Assembly: GCA_016490735.1 (NCBI GenBank) | Contig: JAEMWC010000348.1 | Coordinates: 472,501-536,500 of the forward strand | DNA: 64,000 nt | Origin: Pachyseris speciosa | Lineage: Eukaryota > Cnidaria > Anthozoa > Scleractinia > Pachyseridae | Reading direction: 5' to 3' | Shown: one piece after another, positions 55,272 to 64,000 of the stretch | Numbering within the stretch: position 1 is the first letter of the stretch | Layout of the letters: each line of letters opens with the position of its first letter | Position numbers and translations under genes: made by a program | Notes under the pieces: generated by a model | Told to the model about the DNA's origin: nothing | Seen by the model: only the letters and a program-made list of their open reading frames with translations | The model's database searches: none

Positions 55272-55429
55272 CTCCACCGTCATCGTCGTCGTTGTCATTG
55301 TGCGTGCCCACAAGCAATACCGCTAGCCATTTTTACCATGAGAAAAGCAGTTGATGGGTTTCTATGGGTATGGTGCTCTGCTTGCGACCCGAAGGGCCGG
55401 CGGTGCTCTGCTATGAGAATGAATATATG

Positions 55430-55930
55430 AAAATCATACATTTGAACTGCGGATTAAAGAAATGAATAGGTGAATGATCATCGCAGTTATGAACACTACT
55501 TATGCAGTAGTGATAATAAAGCCTGAAAAAAAATTCAGGCTTGTATGGGATTCGAACCCAGGACCTGTGCGATACCACTGCAGTGCTCTACCAACTGAGC
55601 TGGCCACTTAGTTGGTTTCTAATAAACCAGTGAGTGATGAATATCTGAGAATTAATATGTGAAAATCATATATTTGAACTGCGGAATAAAGAAATGAATA
55701 TGTGAATGATCAACACAGCTATGAACACTACGTATGCAGTAGTGAAAAGAAAGGCTGAATAAAATTCAGGCTTGTACGGGATTCAAACCCACAACATCTA
55801 TGATACCGGTGCAGAGCTCTACCAACTCATGGGTTTATTACGAACCAACTAAGCAGCCAGCTCGCAGATGGAAATGATCATTCACATATTCTTTCTTTAT
55901 TCCGCAGTTCAATGTATGATTTTGATATAT
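55430..55930 (-). repeat. tRNA-derived SINE array, continuation
   Basis: tRNA-like heads on the minus strand at about 55538-55608 and 55769-55829 with the same bodies (GAACTGCGGAATAAAGAAAT) as at 30.4-31.3 kb and the same orientation. This is the array half lying beyond the giant unit. Confidence 0.75.
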
Positions 55931-56965
55931 TCATTCTCATACAGTTCCAATTCTGTGGTTCTCAGCGTGCAACATGAAAATAGCATGATATGTACTTTCC
56001 TCATATTTCCTGTTTAAACCTTACCAGAAAGTGGTTCTGATAAATCGATGCAAAGTGATAGTTTCTTGGTTTTTTCGAGTGCTGAGAAACTGTATTTTCA
56101 CTGTGAGATGTTTTGGGAATAACCCCTTCATCAGTGTGATACAATCGATACCTATTTTGGAAAATGGCGAGGCCTCTGTGACTCAAAATGCTGATAGAGC
56201 TTCACTGCATGGTGTGTTATAGGCCTTGCCTTTTGCAGACTACGCATTTCTGTATACCTTTCTTGCATTGCCAGCCTTTCAAGACCCAAATCTTTGAGCT
56301 TAACATAGTGATGGTCTCTCTTATGCTGCTGTGAGGCAAGATGATGGGCTTTTGTGCTTCCATTTACAAATCCGAATTCATTAACCTTCCGTCGTTGTCG
56401 TGGCTGTCCCTCGAGACGAGGATGATGGTCTTGAAATCAATTACTTTGCTTGTGGACTCTAAGATGACTTATGAGACCAATTTTGGCCTTGAATGTTCTT
56501 TGGCACTGAGGATAGGTGGTTCAAGATGGCGACGGGAGATCATTTCTAGCTTCTTGTTGTCTCTCCTTTCTCAAACGTTTCTTCTCCTCTCTCCTCTTCT
56601 CCTCTTCTCCTCACATCTGAATTTCTAGACCAAAATAACCGAGAATCATAAAATGAACTTGCTTGTTTTATTTTATTGAATTATTTATATACAATACAGC
56701 CAGCCACATAGCTTGCACTACGGATACTTACACAACTAGAATACAGAGAATTTTACCTTTCTATAAATTGTTTTTTCAACAGGGCTAGTATACATACAAG
56801 AGAGAAATTATAACTAATAAGCAAGACATATATAGAAATCAAAAAAGGCTAGTAAAGTAGAAGTGGCACATCCTGCGAGACAAACATATTTATTACAGCT
56901 CATGCACATAGTGTTGTCCATTTTGCTCTGAATTTCCTCAGTGTGTTATTTTTAAAAGCAATTGT
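55931..56965. other. Non-coding stretch with LINE-like 3' sequence
   Basis: No gene recognised at 55931-56520. 56560-56620 is a CTCCTCTT pyrimidine tract. 56655-56965 (TTTTATTTTATTGAATTATT, then ACATACAAGAGAGAAATTAT) resembles a minus-strand LINE 3' UTR but has no RT of its own. Confidence 0.35.
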
Positions 56966-59900
56966 ACGATTTATTTTATTTTTATTTTATTTTATTAGCT
57001 TCGCCAAAGAAAAAGATAATTAACATAAGTGACACCACACACACACATAAAAATCAACATATAGAAACAGGAGTACAGGTGGGGACACCGCAACAGTGAG
57101 CACCAATTACTGCAGGCCCATAACACGGATCACTAAAAACTATAACAAATTACAATATTATCTAAAAACAGCAGTTAATGTTCCGTCCTAAATTATGGGC
57201 TGCATTACAGGACAAACAAACAGATTTAAAAGAGCGAGGGTCATCAGGGGTGTACGAGGTGAGAAGAGCTTGTTTATAGTAACCGTAAAGGGCAGCTTTA
57301 AAAGAAGTTAAAGAGCAAGCAACAGATAGACTAAGGTCTGCAGCAAGAGCATTCCATATTCTGCTGGTTCTATTAAAAACGATCTTTGAAAGGTAGTTGT
57401 TTTACAAGGCCTGATATAAAATAAAGTAATGTTTGGATTGCTAGTGTATCTAGTAGTTTTTGTTGGAGTGTGTATCCAAGGAATAACAGTTGGATTTATT
57501 TCAACACGCCCAGTTACGGCCTTAAAGAAGAATACCATGGCAAGATATTCATGCTCAGGGGAAGCAGGTTTAATAGAATGAGCCTATCCTTTTATGGTTG
57601 TTGACAGTGAAATGGGAGACTGAGGTTGTATTTTGAAGCTTGTCGCTGAATCCACTCCATCTTGCGAACCAGTTCGATCGATTGAGGGGCCCACACTTGG
57701 GTTGCATACCCAAGGTGGCACCTCACTAGCATTAACTAGATGGATCGTCTTACGGACACATTCTTGATACACCTGTTAGACTTTAAACAGACCACGCAGA
57801 CCTGTTTGTCCCATAACAGATCAGAAATGATGACACCTAGGTCTTTTTCCACAATGGAAGATCCAAGTGCATGATCATTCAACTTATAGCTGGCAATTAC
57901 AGGATTAAGCTTCCTAGTTATCCATTGAACTTTGCATTTGGATTCATTAAAGGCTAGGCCAACAGGAGATGACCAGGAAATGAAGTTCCTTAGGTCGGCC
58001 TGCAGCAACGATGAATCCTCTAGGGTGATGATGGTTTTAAGAAGCTTGGTGGCGACTCGACTTGATTTCACAACTTCAGGCAGCGAATTCACATACAAGA
58101 GAGACAGCATAAGGCCTAAAATTGAAGTTTGGGGCACTCCTGAAGTTACAGGGAGAGCCTCTGAAGACACACCTAATGTGGTTACCCTCTAGATGGTTAT
58201 GTAGGTAGGAATCAAACAAAGCCTGTAAGTTCCCGCTGAAACCGAGTTGTTACAGCAATATGAGAAGTTTGCAGTTACTTATTTTATCAAAAGCCCTTGA
58301 CATATGTAAGTAGATGATGTACACTTGTCCCCCCTTGTCCAACTGGGAACCGATAAGATCAAACACCTCGACCAGTTGCGTAACGCACGTGCGCTTTGTC
58401 ATGAAGCCATGTTGGCAGCTGCTAACCAGACTAGATACTTGGTCCTTAATAGCATTGAACACAATGCTCCTTAACTTTAGAAACTAAACAGAGTAGTGAG
58501 ATGGGGCAATAGTTTGCGACATATTCTTTGTGTCCTTCTCATATACAGGGACTACATTAGCCAATTTCCATTCAGTCGGGAGGGAGCCAAGTCTAAGCGA
58601 TTTGTTGAAGAGTTGAATGAATGAATGAAATCTTTATTTAAAACACGGTAAAAATATCAGTATAACAATAGAAAACAAAAACAAATTCATCTTAAGTAAA
58701 ATTTCCTATTTACTGGTTTACATATTTGCCGTGTGGGAGTCCGATACAGAGAGCCATTTATCAATTCTTCTTTTGAAGTTGCTTAGAGATGTAGTGGTGT
58801 GGATATCCTCAGGAAGATCATTCCAAAGAGAAGCTCCGCTATAGCTGAAACTACGCTTCAGGTAGTCAGTTCTCGGTTTCGGCAAGTACAATTTTTGACT
58901 TGCGTCACGAAGATCAAAGGACAAAGCTCTCGGAGTGAACATGTTACAAAGATAATTTGGGGCGAGCTTATTAACGCATTTGTACATTAAATTTGCCTTT
59001 TGCTTCGTCCTTCTGACGGATAACTTATCCCAGCTGAGAGAGTTGAGAAGATAGCTAGAGTTCGTATTGTAACTTGATTTAGTAATTACTCTGGCAGCGC
59101 GATTTTGTAATTTTTGTAGATTCACACTCAGCTGTTGAGACAAGCCATCCCAAACAACACTGCAGTAATCAAAATGTGGTTCGATAAGACCTTTGTATAT
59201 TCTAATAGTGGTGTGCATTGAAATAAAAGGTCTGACTCGCTTAAGTGCACCGATACTGGAAGTGACTTTTTTGGAAATTGCATGTATGTGCTCCTTTCAG
59301 GATAGGTTTTCATCTATGTTCAGTCCGAGAGCTTTGCTATGACCTGTTTGGTTTATTTTGACGCCCTCTACATTAATATTTATTGTCTTGTCATTTAAAG
59401 ACTGCAGTTTTTGACGTAAGCTAATGACCACAAACTCCGTTTTTGCCACATTGAGGCTTAACTTGTTAGCTCTGAGCCAGAGGTTAATGTTTTTCAGTTC
59501 AGTATTGATTTGGGGCTCAAGACCAGGCATGTCAGATGCAGCAAAGGTAACATTGGTGTCATCAGCGTACATTCTAGGGGAGCCAAGGCTCAAGCAATTT
59601 GGTAAGGCATTTATATAGATCAAAAAGAGTAGAGGACCAATTATTGATCCTTGGGGAACTTCACAGTTTAAAGGGGTTGCACTGGAGAGGTGATTGTTTA
59701 CGTTGCATCGTTGTAAACGATTTGTTAGGTAAGACTTGAACCATTTCAGTGCATCTTGATCCACCCCATATTTAGGAAGTTTTTGCAAGATGATTTCTTG
59801 ATCTATAGTTCACAAAGTGAAGGGGCAATCTCGTGAGCTGTCTCCCTTAGTATCCTGGCTGGAAGCTCGTCTGGGCCAGATGCTTTGTTCACGTCGAGAC

Positions 59901-60160
59901 CAGACACAACAGCCAGGACTTGATTGGTTGTAAGTGTCAAGTCACATAACACTGGGTCAGCTGGAACTTCATCCACAGAAGCGTTTTGGATCAGATATAA
60001 AGTTTGATTCCATTTCCAAGAAAAAAGGTCACATGTCTCGCGTAATCTATGCTTGAACGCAGAGCACAGTTCTCTAAACTTGGACCTCAAATAGGTTGAT
60101 GGAGATTGCTTAAATTTCTTATGCGTGGATTTCTCTTTCTTTATTAAATTCAAAGGATCT
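56966..60160 (-). pseudogene. CR1-like LINE A reverse transcriptase, split by LINE B
   Basis: Read on the minus strand: LTTNQVLAVVSGLDVNKASG and ELPARILRETAHEIAPSLCE (60000-59810), then after the LINE B insertion FNKSLRLGSLPTEWKLANVV (58600-58540), RTCVTQLVEVFDLIGSQLDK, a changed Asp region, VTSGVPQTSILGLMLSLLYV, FNESKCKVQWITRK, and the C-terminal tail (EINPTVIPWIHTPTKTTRYT, about 57510-57450). The FADD catalytic segment is deleted: VATK runs directly into LLKT near 58050. A (TTTTA)n run at 56966-56997 is the 3' tail. Confidence 0.8.
58615..59806 (-). mobile_element. CR1-like LINE B inserted in LINE A
   Basis: 5'-truncated copy whose 3' end is a (GAAT)n run at 58615. AGTT at 58611-58614 and 59807-59810 flanks it, and the LINE A reading frame resumes on either side. 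RT parts: ALKWFKSYLTNRLQRCNVNN, CEVPQGSIIGPLLFLIYINA, MYADDTNVTFAA (catalytic box intact), then IYKGLIEPHFDYCSVVWDGL and LSWDKLSVRRTKQKANLMYK in a second frame (shift at about 59260). Younger than LINE A. Confidence 0.85.
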
Positions 60161-60377
60161 TTTCATTAAGTATCAAGCTTATTACTTCATTAAGTCACAA
60201 GCTGAAGATTTCAAAGCTGGGAGAGGCTTTGTTTAACCACGAAAGAAAGATGTGATATTTTGCAATAATGACATAATGATTGAGGGCTAGACAAATATAA
60301 TTCAGGTTTATAGCCATATAAAATATCCGTAGCGTTTAAGGTGACATTTTCTGATCTCTTTTGGTTTCACCAGCTGA

Positions 60378-62057
60378 TTACCATTTGCCAAAAAAATTGA
60401 GTGCTGGGGCATTCATATAGAAGGTGAGTAAATTTTCAAGGGGGTGGCTACAACGATCACAGCTCGGAGATTTTCTCATCTTCATTTTGTAAAGTTTGTT
60501 ATTAGTTGATAGAATGTTATGTACCACCTTATATTGAAAGCATCTAAGTTTGTTTTCCATTGTGACCTTGAAGGGTAATTCATAGATAGCTTTAGCCATG
60601 AGATTTTGTTCGACTAGTTTCCTTTCTGCATTCGGAGGTTTAAGCATTTTCAGCACAAACATTTTACCTGTAATTCTGGCCGTGATGTTCGCAGAAGTAA
60701 GGTTGTGTTCGCCACTGTTATTGAGAGGTTCTGAATTAAGAATTTATTTTTTCTATAGATAGGAATCGCAGAAAGGAGACCATTATAAGTTAGAAAGTCC
60801 ACTGACAAACCATATTTTCGTTGAAAATCGGATCTCGATACAAAGTTTCCGCTTTCGTTTAGAAGATGGTAAATTTTAGTAACCCCTTTTCTGTACCATG
60901 ACGAGTAAAACATAGGTTTCCCACCTATTCTTATGAAACGGTTGTTGGAAATAGTCTGATGTTGGTATTTCATAATCGTGGAAGGGTTCTTAGAGTGCAA
61001 TTCCAACAAAACAGTCAGTATATCTCTGTAAAACCTTGGCACATGTGTGGTCAAATTTAAATCGACCCTAATATTGAGATATAACACAGAAGACGGAACA
61101 CCATTTACTACCGTCTGCTTCATGTAAGCATTTGACCCATGCTGCTTAAAGCAATTTATCCAATATGGTGAAGTGACCATATTAAGACCACCTTTATCCA
61201 CAGGAAGTATTATTGTTTGACCTTTTACCTTTTTGGGCTTGAAGTTCCAGATGAATTGGAAGCAAATACCATTAACTTTTTCAGCAAAGTTTGGAGGTAC
61301 TGTAAGAACAGACGTATTATAAACTAACTTAGAAATTGCAAGTGTCTTAACAATACAAATTCTTCTTATAAGAGTTAAATTCCTAGTCGTCCATTGATTT
61401 AAAACGTTCTTTAGTGTCACAAGCTTCTTTTGTAACTAGTGGTGGAGTCATAGGTGAAGGCGACACCTAGCGCAAATACATATTCTTCTGGCCATGCAAT
61501 GTAGAATGGAGCGTGTTTGCCTAAGTGGCATTTTAGGCTTCCAAGCCACATTCCTTCCGTTTTCGAGATATTTATTTTCAGCCCTGAGCAGGTTCCTAAA
61601 TCATTAAAGAACCTGAATAAGTGGCTGGCCCAGCACTCATCCTTCATAAATGCTGTAAGGTCATCTGCATACATACTCGTTGATTGTCAAACCACAGATA
61701 TTTTCATTTTCTCTTATCACTTGGGCAAGGACCTCAATTGCTGAGACAAAAAGAAGTCCTGACAAGGGGCAACCATTTCGAACACCTCTGTAGAGCTGGA
61801 AACCATTGTTCATAACACAGCTTGTGATGTTAGAGTAAAAGGTGTGAATCCATTTTTGGAACATCGGTCCAAAGTTCATAACCTCTAGTATTTTGGACAG
61901 GTAATTCCACTCTAAAGAATCAAACGCTTTTTCAAAATCTATAAAAAGTAACATGCTTGGCAAGTTTTTTTCTCATATAACTCAATCACATCGGAAATCA
62001 ACCGGATATTTTCTCCAATAAAGCAGTTTTTGACATAAAATGAATAAAGGGGGTTAC

Positions 62058-62090
<33 letters not shown>

Positions 62091-62250
62091 GGAGTGAAAC
62101 ACGAAAATTTGGTTTATCAACGGAGTTGATAATGTAAATTGACCACCATACAGGGATTCCATTAGCTGACGTTTTGAGCGTTAGCCCTTCATCGGAGCGG
62201 GATTCGCTCCGACGAAGGGCTAACGCTTGAAACGTCAGCTAATCTAATCC

Positions 62251-62281
<31 letters not shown>

Positions 62282-62860
62282 CGTTGATAAACCAAATTTT
62301 CCTTTTTTTAGTTTTTGACATAGCCTGTTTGATCTCTGTCGATCACTATGGGCAAGGCTTTCTCAAGCCGCTTTGCAATACATTTTGTGGCTATTTTGTA
62401 GTCTATGTTCAACAAGGTAATCGGTGGCCAATTTTTAAAGAGAAGAGTGTCTTTGTTCTTTTTTGGCAACAAAGAAATCACACCTCTTCTTTGTGAGATC
62501 GAGATTTTAACGCACTGGTAGGCATTGTTTAAACAGTCTTTTAAGGGAATTGCAACATATTCCCAAAAACACAAATAAAATTCCGCAGTGAGTCCATCAG
62601 AACCTGGGGTTTTATTTTTCGAAAATTGTTTAAGAGCGGATAGGCATTGTTCCTCAGTAATAAGACCTTCACAGGTTTTCTGATGATCACCATCGAGTCT
62701 TTTATGTTGTTGCAATTTAGAAAAGGTGGTGCTGAAACATTAAATGTATCATCTGATATTTGAGAGGAAATAATGTCTTATAAAGGTTTTCCATTTCGAA
62801 GAAGATCTTATTCGGCTCTTCTAAATATCCATTTTCTTTTGTTGGGAGGACATGCTAATG
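60378..62860 (-). pseudogene. L1-clade LINE ORF2 (RT and C-terminus)
   Basis: N-terminal RT part NGYLEEPNKIFF (about 62830) and QFSKNKTPGSDGLTAEFYLC, RRGVISLLPKKNKDTLLFKN, then after a hairpin insertion LLFIDFEKAFDSLEWNYLSK (first Asp), GVRNGCPLSGLLFVSAIEVL, MYADDLTAF (catalytic), SGLKINISKTEGMWLG, and the C-terminal WTTRNLTLIRRICIVKTLAI and FQYKVVHNILSTNNKLYKMK with a zinc-knuckle-like CDRCSHPLENL. Frames change at about 61665, 61418 and 60655. The endonuclease domain is not attached. Confidence 0.85.
62038..62309. mobile_element. 272 bp hairpin retroposon with 13 bp target duplications
   Basis: AGTTTTTGACATA occurs at 62025-62037 and 62310-62322, immediately either side. The insert holds a near-perfect palindrome of about 195 bp (62108-62301): GGTTTATCAACGGAGTTGAT ... 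GAAGGGCTAACGCT ... ATCAACTCCGTTGATAAACC, and ends in a T run. It interrupts the L1 RT between GYVKN and NCFIGE. Long duplication plus homopolymer suggests retroposition and not DNA transposition. Confidence 0.75.
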
Positions 62861-62879
62861 TCCGACCTATGTAACTGAG

Positions 62880-63373
62880 AAGCGAGGTGGTCCTCAGTCA
62901 GGCAGGCAGGCTGGCAGGCTGTTCAAGCTATGCAAACTGTTCTACTGAGGGGAGTGGGGTGGGTAATTGTGACGAAAAAAAAAATAATCCAAGCTGCTTT
63001 TAGACAAAAAAAATACTAACATATCGTCTCTTTGGTTGAATGTGCAGGTTCATTTTGGAGACAATGAGGCGATGGTCTGTCCAACACTCTCCGCCACACA
63101 TGGCCTTGGTAACTCTTACATCCTGCCTATCCCTTTGCCTGACAATGACGTAGTCAATCCGATGCCAATGTTTAGAGCGAGGGTGCATCGAAGATGTCTT
63201 GTTACAAGTTGGGAGGCGGAAGAGAGTATTTGTAATAACAAGGCTGTGTTCCGCACAGGTTTGGAGGAGCAGTAGACCATTGCTGTTGCACTTTCCAATC
63301 CCATGTTGACCAATGACATCTTCCCAAGCAGCAGCATCATCACCAATTCTTGCAATTCTTCTTCAATATACAC
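62880..63373 (-). pseudogene. Non-LTR endonuclease (EEP) fragment
   Basis: [40 protein letters not shown] (the TDHRL catalytic end of the exonuclease/endonuclease/phosphatase fold) and, upstream in another frame, [20 protein letters not shown]. The wording is that of the endonuclease of another LINE family, not the L1 piece next to it. No RT is attached. 62880-62990 holds a short GGCAGGCAGGCT repeat. Confidence 0.7.
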
Positions 63374-63419
63374 ACTATATACAAATATATGAACATACTC
63401 ATCAACAATGATTTAGAGA

Positions 63420-63790
63420 AACATATACAGGGTAAAACTAGCGATAAAAGAGTCCGACGTTTCGGCGACATCTTGGCGCCATTGTCAAGGGAAACTAAAT
63501 CAAATATGCTATTTCAAGAGTAACTAAGAGTTCAGAGTCACTAATTTGCATAAGTTAGACAAAGACCTTTGCGCGAATTAAGTGTGATTGTACATTTAAA
63601 CACGGTCGTAATTGTTTAATGAGTAACATCTCATTAACGAGACAATCAAACTTGTTCTGGCATTTTTTCAACACATTAAAGCAATTGCGAAGGTCATCTG
63701 GAATCCTGCCTGCGTGTCTGTTATCATAGTGTTTACGCACTGACGAGGTCTTGCTTCTATGTCCATCAACTCGTACGAAAAGATGGCGAC
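63420..63790 (-). pseudogene. Penelope-like element C-terminal GIY-YIG end
   Basis: Minus-strand frame with LFVRVDGHRSKTSSVRKHYD, LKKCQNKFDCLVNEMLLIKQ and LRPCLNVQSHLIRAKVFV, the Uri-type endonuclease end of Penelope-like retroelements (the conserved Glu is in NEMLLIK). After the stop the 3' tail GACGTTTCGGCGACATCTTG is present, as often seen next to these elements. The RT and the GIY part are missing; an ATATAC-rich repeat begins at about 63800. Confidence 0.75.
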
Positions 63791-63799
63791 GGTGTATCC

Positions 63800-63870
63800 G
63801 ACATAACCATATACACATATACAAATATAAAATATACACATATACAAATACAAATATACACACTAAAACA
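63800..63870. repeat. (ATATAC)n-like simple repeat
   Basis: ACATATACAAATATAAAATA-type units, alternating purine-pyrimidine. The open frames over it (Tyr/Ile/Val/Cys-rich) are repeat products. Confidence 0.8.
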
Positions 63871-64000
63871 TCCGAAAAAATACTCATACAGTGTAATGAT
63901 TAAGCCGTTTTGAGACTTGTTGTATAGAGGAGAAATTGTTGTCATACACCAAAATTTCATATTAGTTTGGATTTTCTCCCCTACAATTTCCCACAAATGA

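Larger units (their letters stand above)
31331..55413. mobile_element. 24.1 kb unit with long inverted terminal repeats
   Basis: The left end TAGCGGAGCCCCGCGCGCC and the complement of the right end TAGCAGAGCACCGCCGGCC match and the homology runs on for over 1.6 kb into each arm. TGA lies on both outer sides (31328-31330, 55414-55416). Outside, the tRNA-SINE array is interrupted on the left and resumes on the right in the same orientation, so the unit was inserted in the array. The interior contains a CACTA element, a SINE array and MITEs; no gene can be assigned to the unit itself. Without the nested CACTA and the right-arm insertion it would be about 10.5 kb. Confidence 0.7.
49805..55413 (-). 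repeat. Right arm of the giant inverted repeat, split by an insertion
   Basis: 49805-50820 and 54750-55413 pair with the left arm at 32975-32010 and 31995-31331. The left arm has the two blocks nearly adjacent (about 15 bases apart), so 50821-54750 is extra on this side. A MITE fragment (GGCCCCAGTTGTTCAAAGGG) at 49735-49825 abuts the inner limit. Confidence 0.75.

Noticed and set aside
63555..63887. N-terminal hydrophobic segment as a signal or membrane domain of the Penelope fragment
   Set aside because: The Val/Ile/Tyr/Cys stretch is coded by the ATATAC-type repeat next to the element.

Overview
The window looks like repeat-dense, AT-rich intergenic DNA from a metazoan. The mix of elements (DIRS, BEL/Pao, Penelope-like, CR1-like and L1-like LINEs, animal CACTA, piggyBac, pogo, and tandem tRNA-derived SINEs) together with degenerate TTAGGG-type repeats fits an anthozoan cnidarian, perhaps a stony coral. 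That assignment is inference. I recognise no host protein-coding gene; nearly every supportable feature is a transposable element, often nested inside another.

Layout. 1-3.3 kb: two half-truncated MITE copies around a telomere-like tract, then an L1-type ORF1 fragment. 3.5-5.8 kb: a minus-strand DIRS-type reverse transcriptase split by a Ty3/gypsy remnant with two LTR pieces. 5.8-10.2 kb: mostly non-coding, with a TTAA-flanked element and a nested TA-flanked MITE. 10.2-15.8 kb: a pogo/Jerky-type DNA transposon on the minus strand, interrupted by an L1 piece and, in its intron, a 1.9 kb TA-flanked element. 16.0-23.2 kb: a DIRS element with inverted terminal repeats and an internal complementary region, carrying a 2.56 kb piggyBac whose transposase frame is intact. 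23.6-29.9 kb: a decayed BEL/Pao retrotransposon. 29.9-30.4 kb: a LINE tail.

30.4-55.9 kb: a tandem tRNA-SINE array split by a 24.1 kb unit (31331-55413) with long inverted terminal repeats starting TAGCGGAGC/TAGCAGAGC and a possible TGA target duplication. Inside it lie a 9.65 kb CACTA (EnSpm) element with TAG target duplications, subterminal tandem arrays and two head-to-head multi-exon genes (a Tnp2-like transposase and an unrecognised accessory protein), a second SINE array, several MITEs and another long-TIR insertion in the right arm.

55.9-64.0 kb: stacked minus-strand retroelements: a CR1-like LINE with a second LINE inserted in it, an L1-clade LINE with a 272 bp hairpin retroposon insertion flanked by 13 bp duplications, a non-LTR endonuclease fragment, and the GIY-YIG end of a Penelope-like element.

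The genes act on the elements themselves, not the host. Only the piggyBac looks capable of encoding a complete enzyme; the DIRS ORF1 and recombinase frames are open but its RT/RNase H is broken. The most distinctive structures are the giant inverted-repeat unit and the two-gene CACTA element nested in it.
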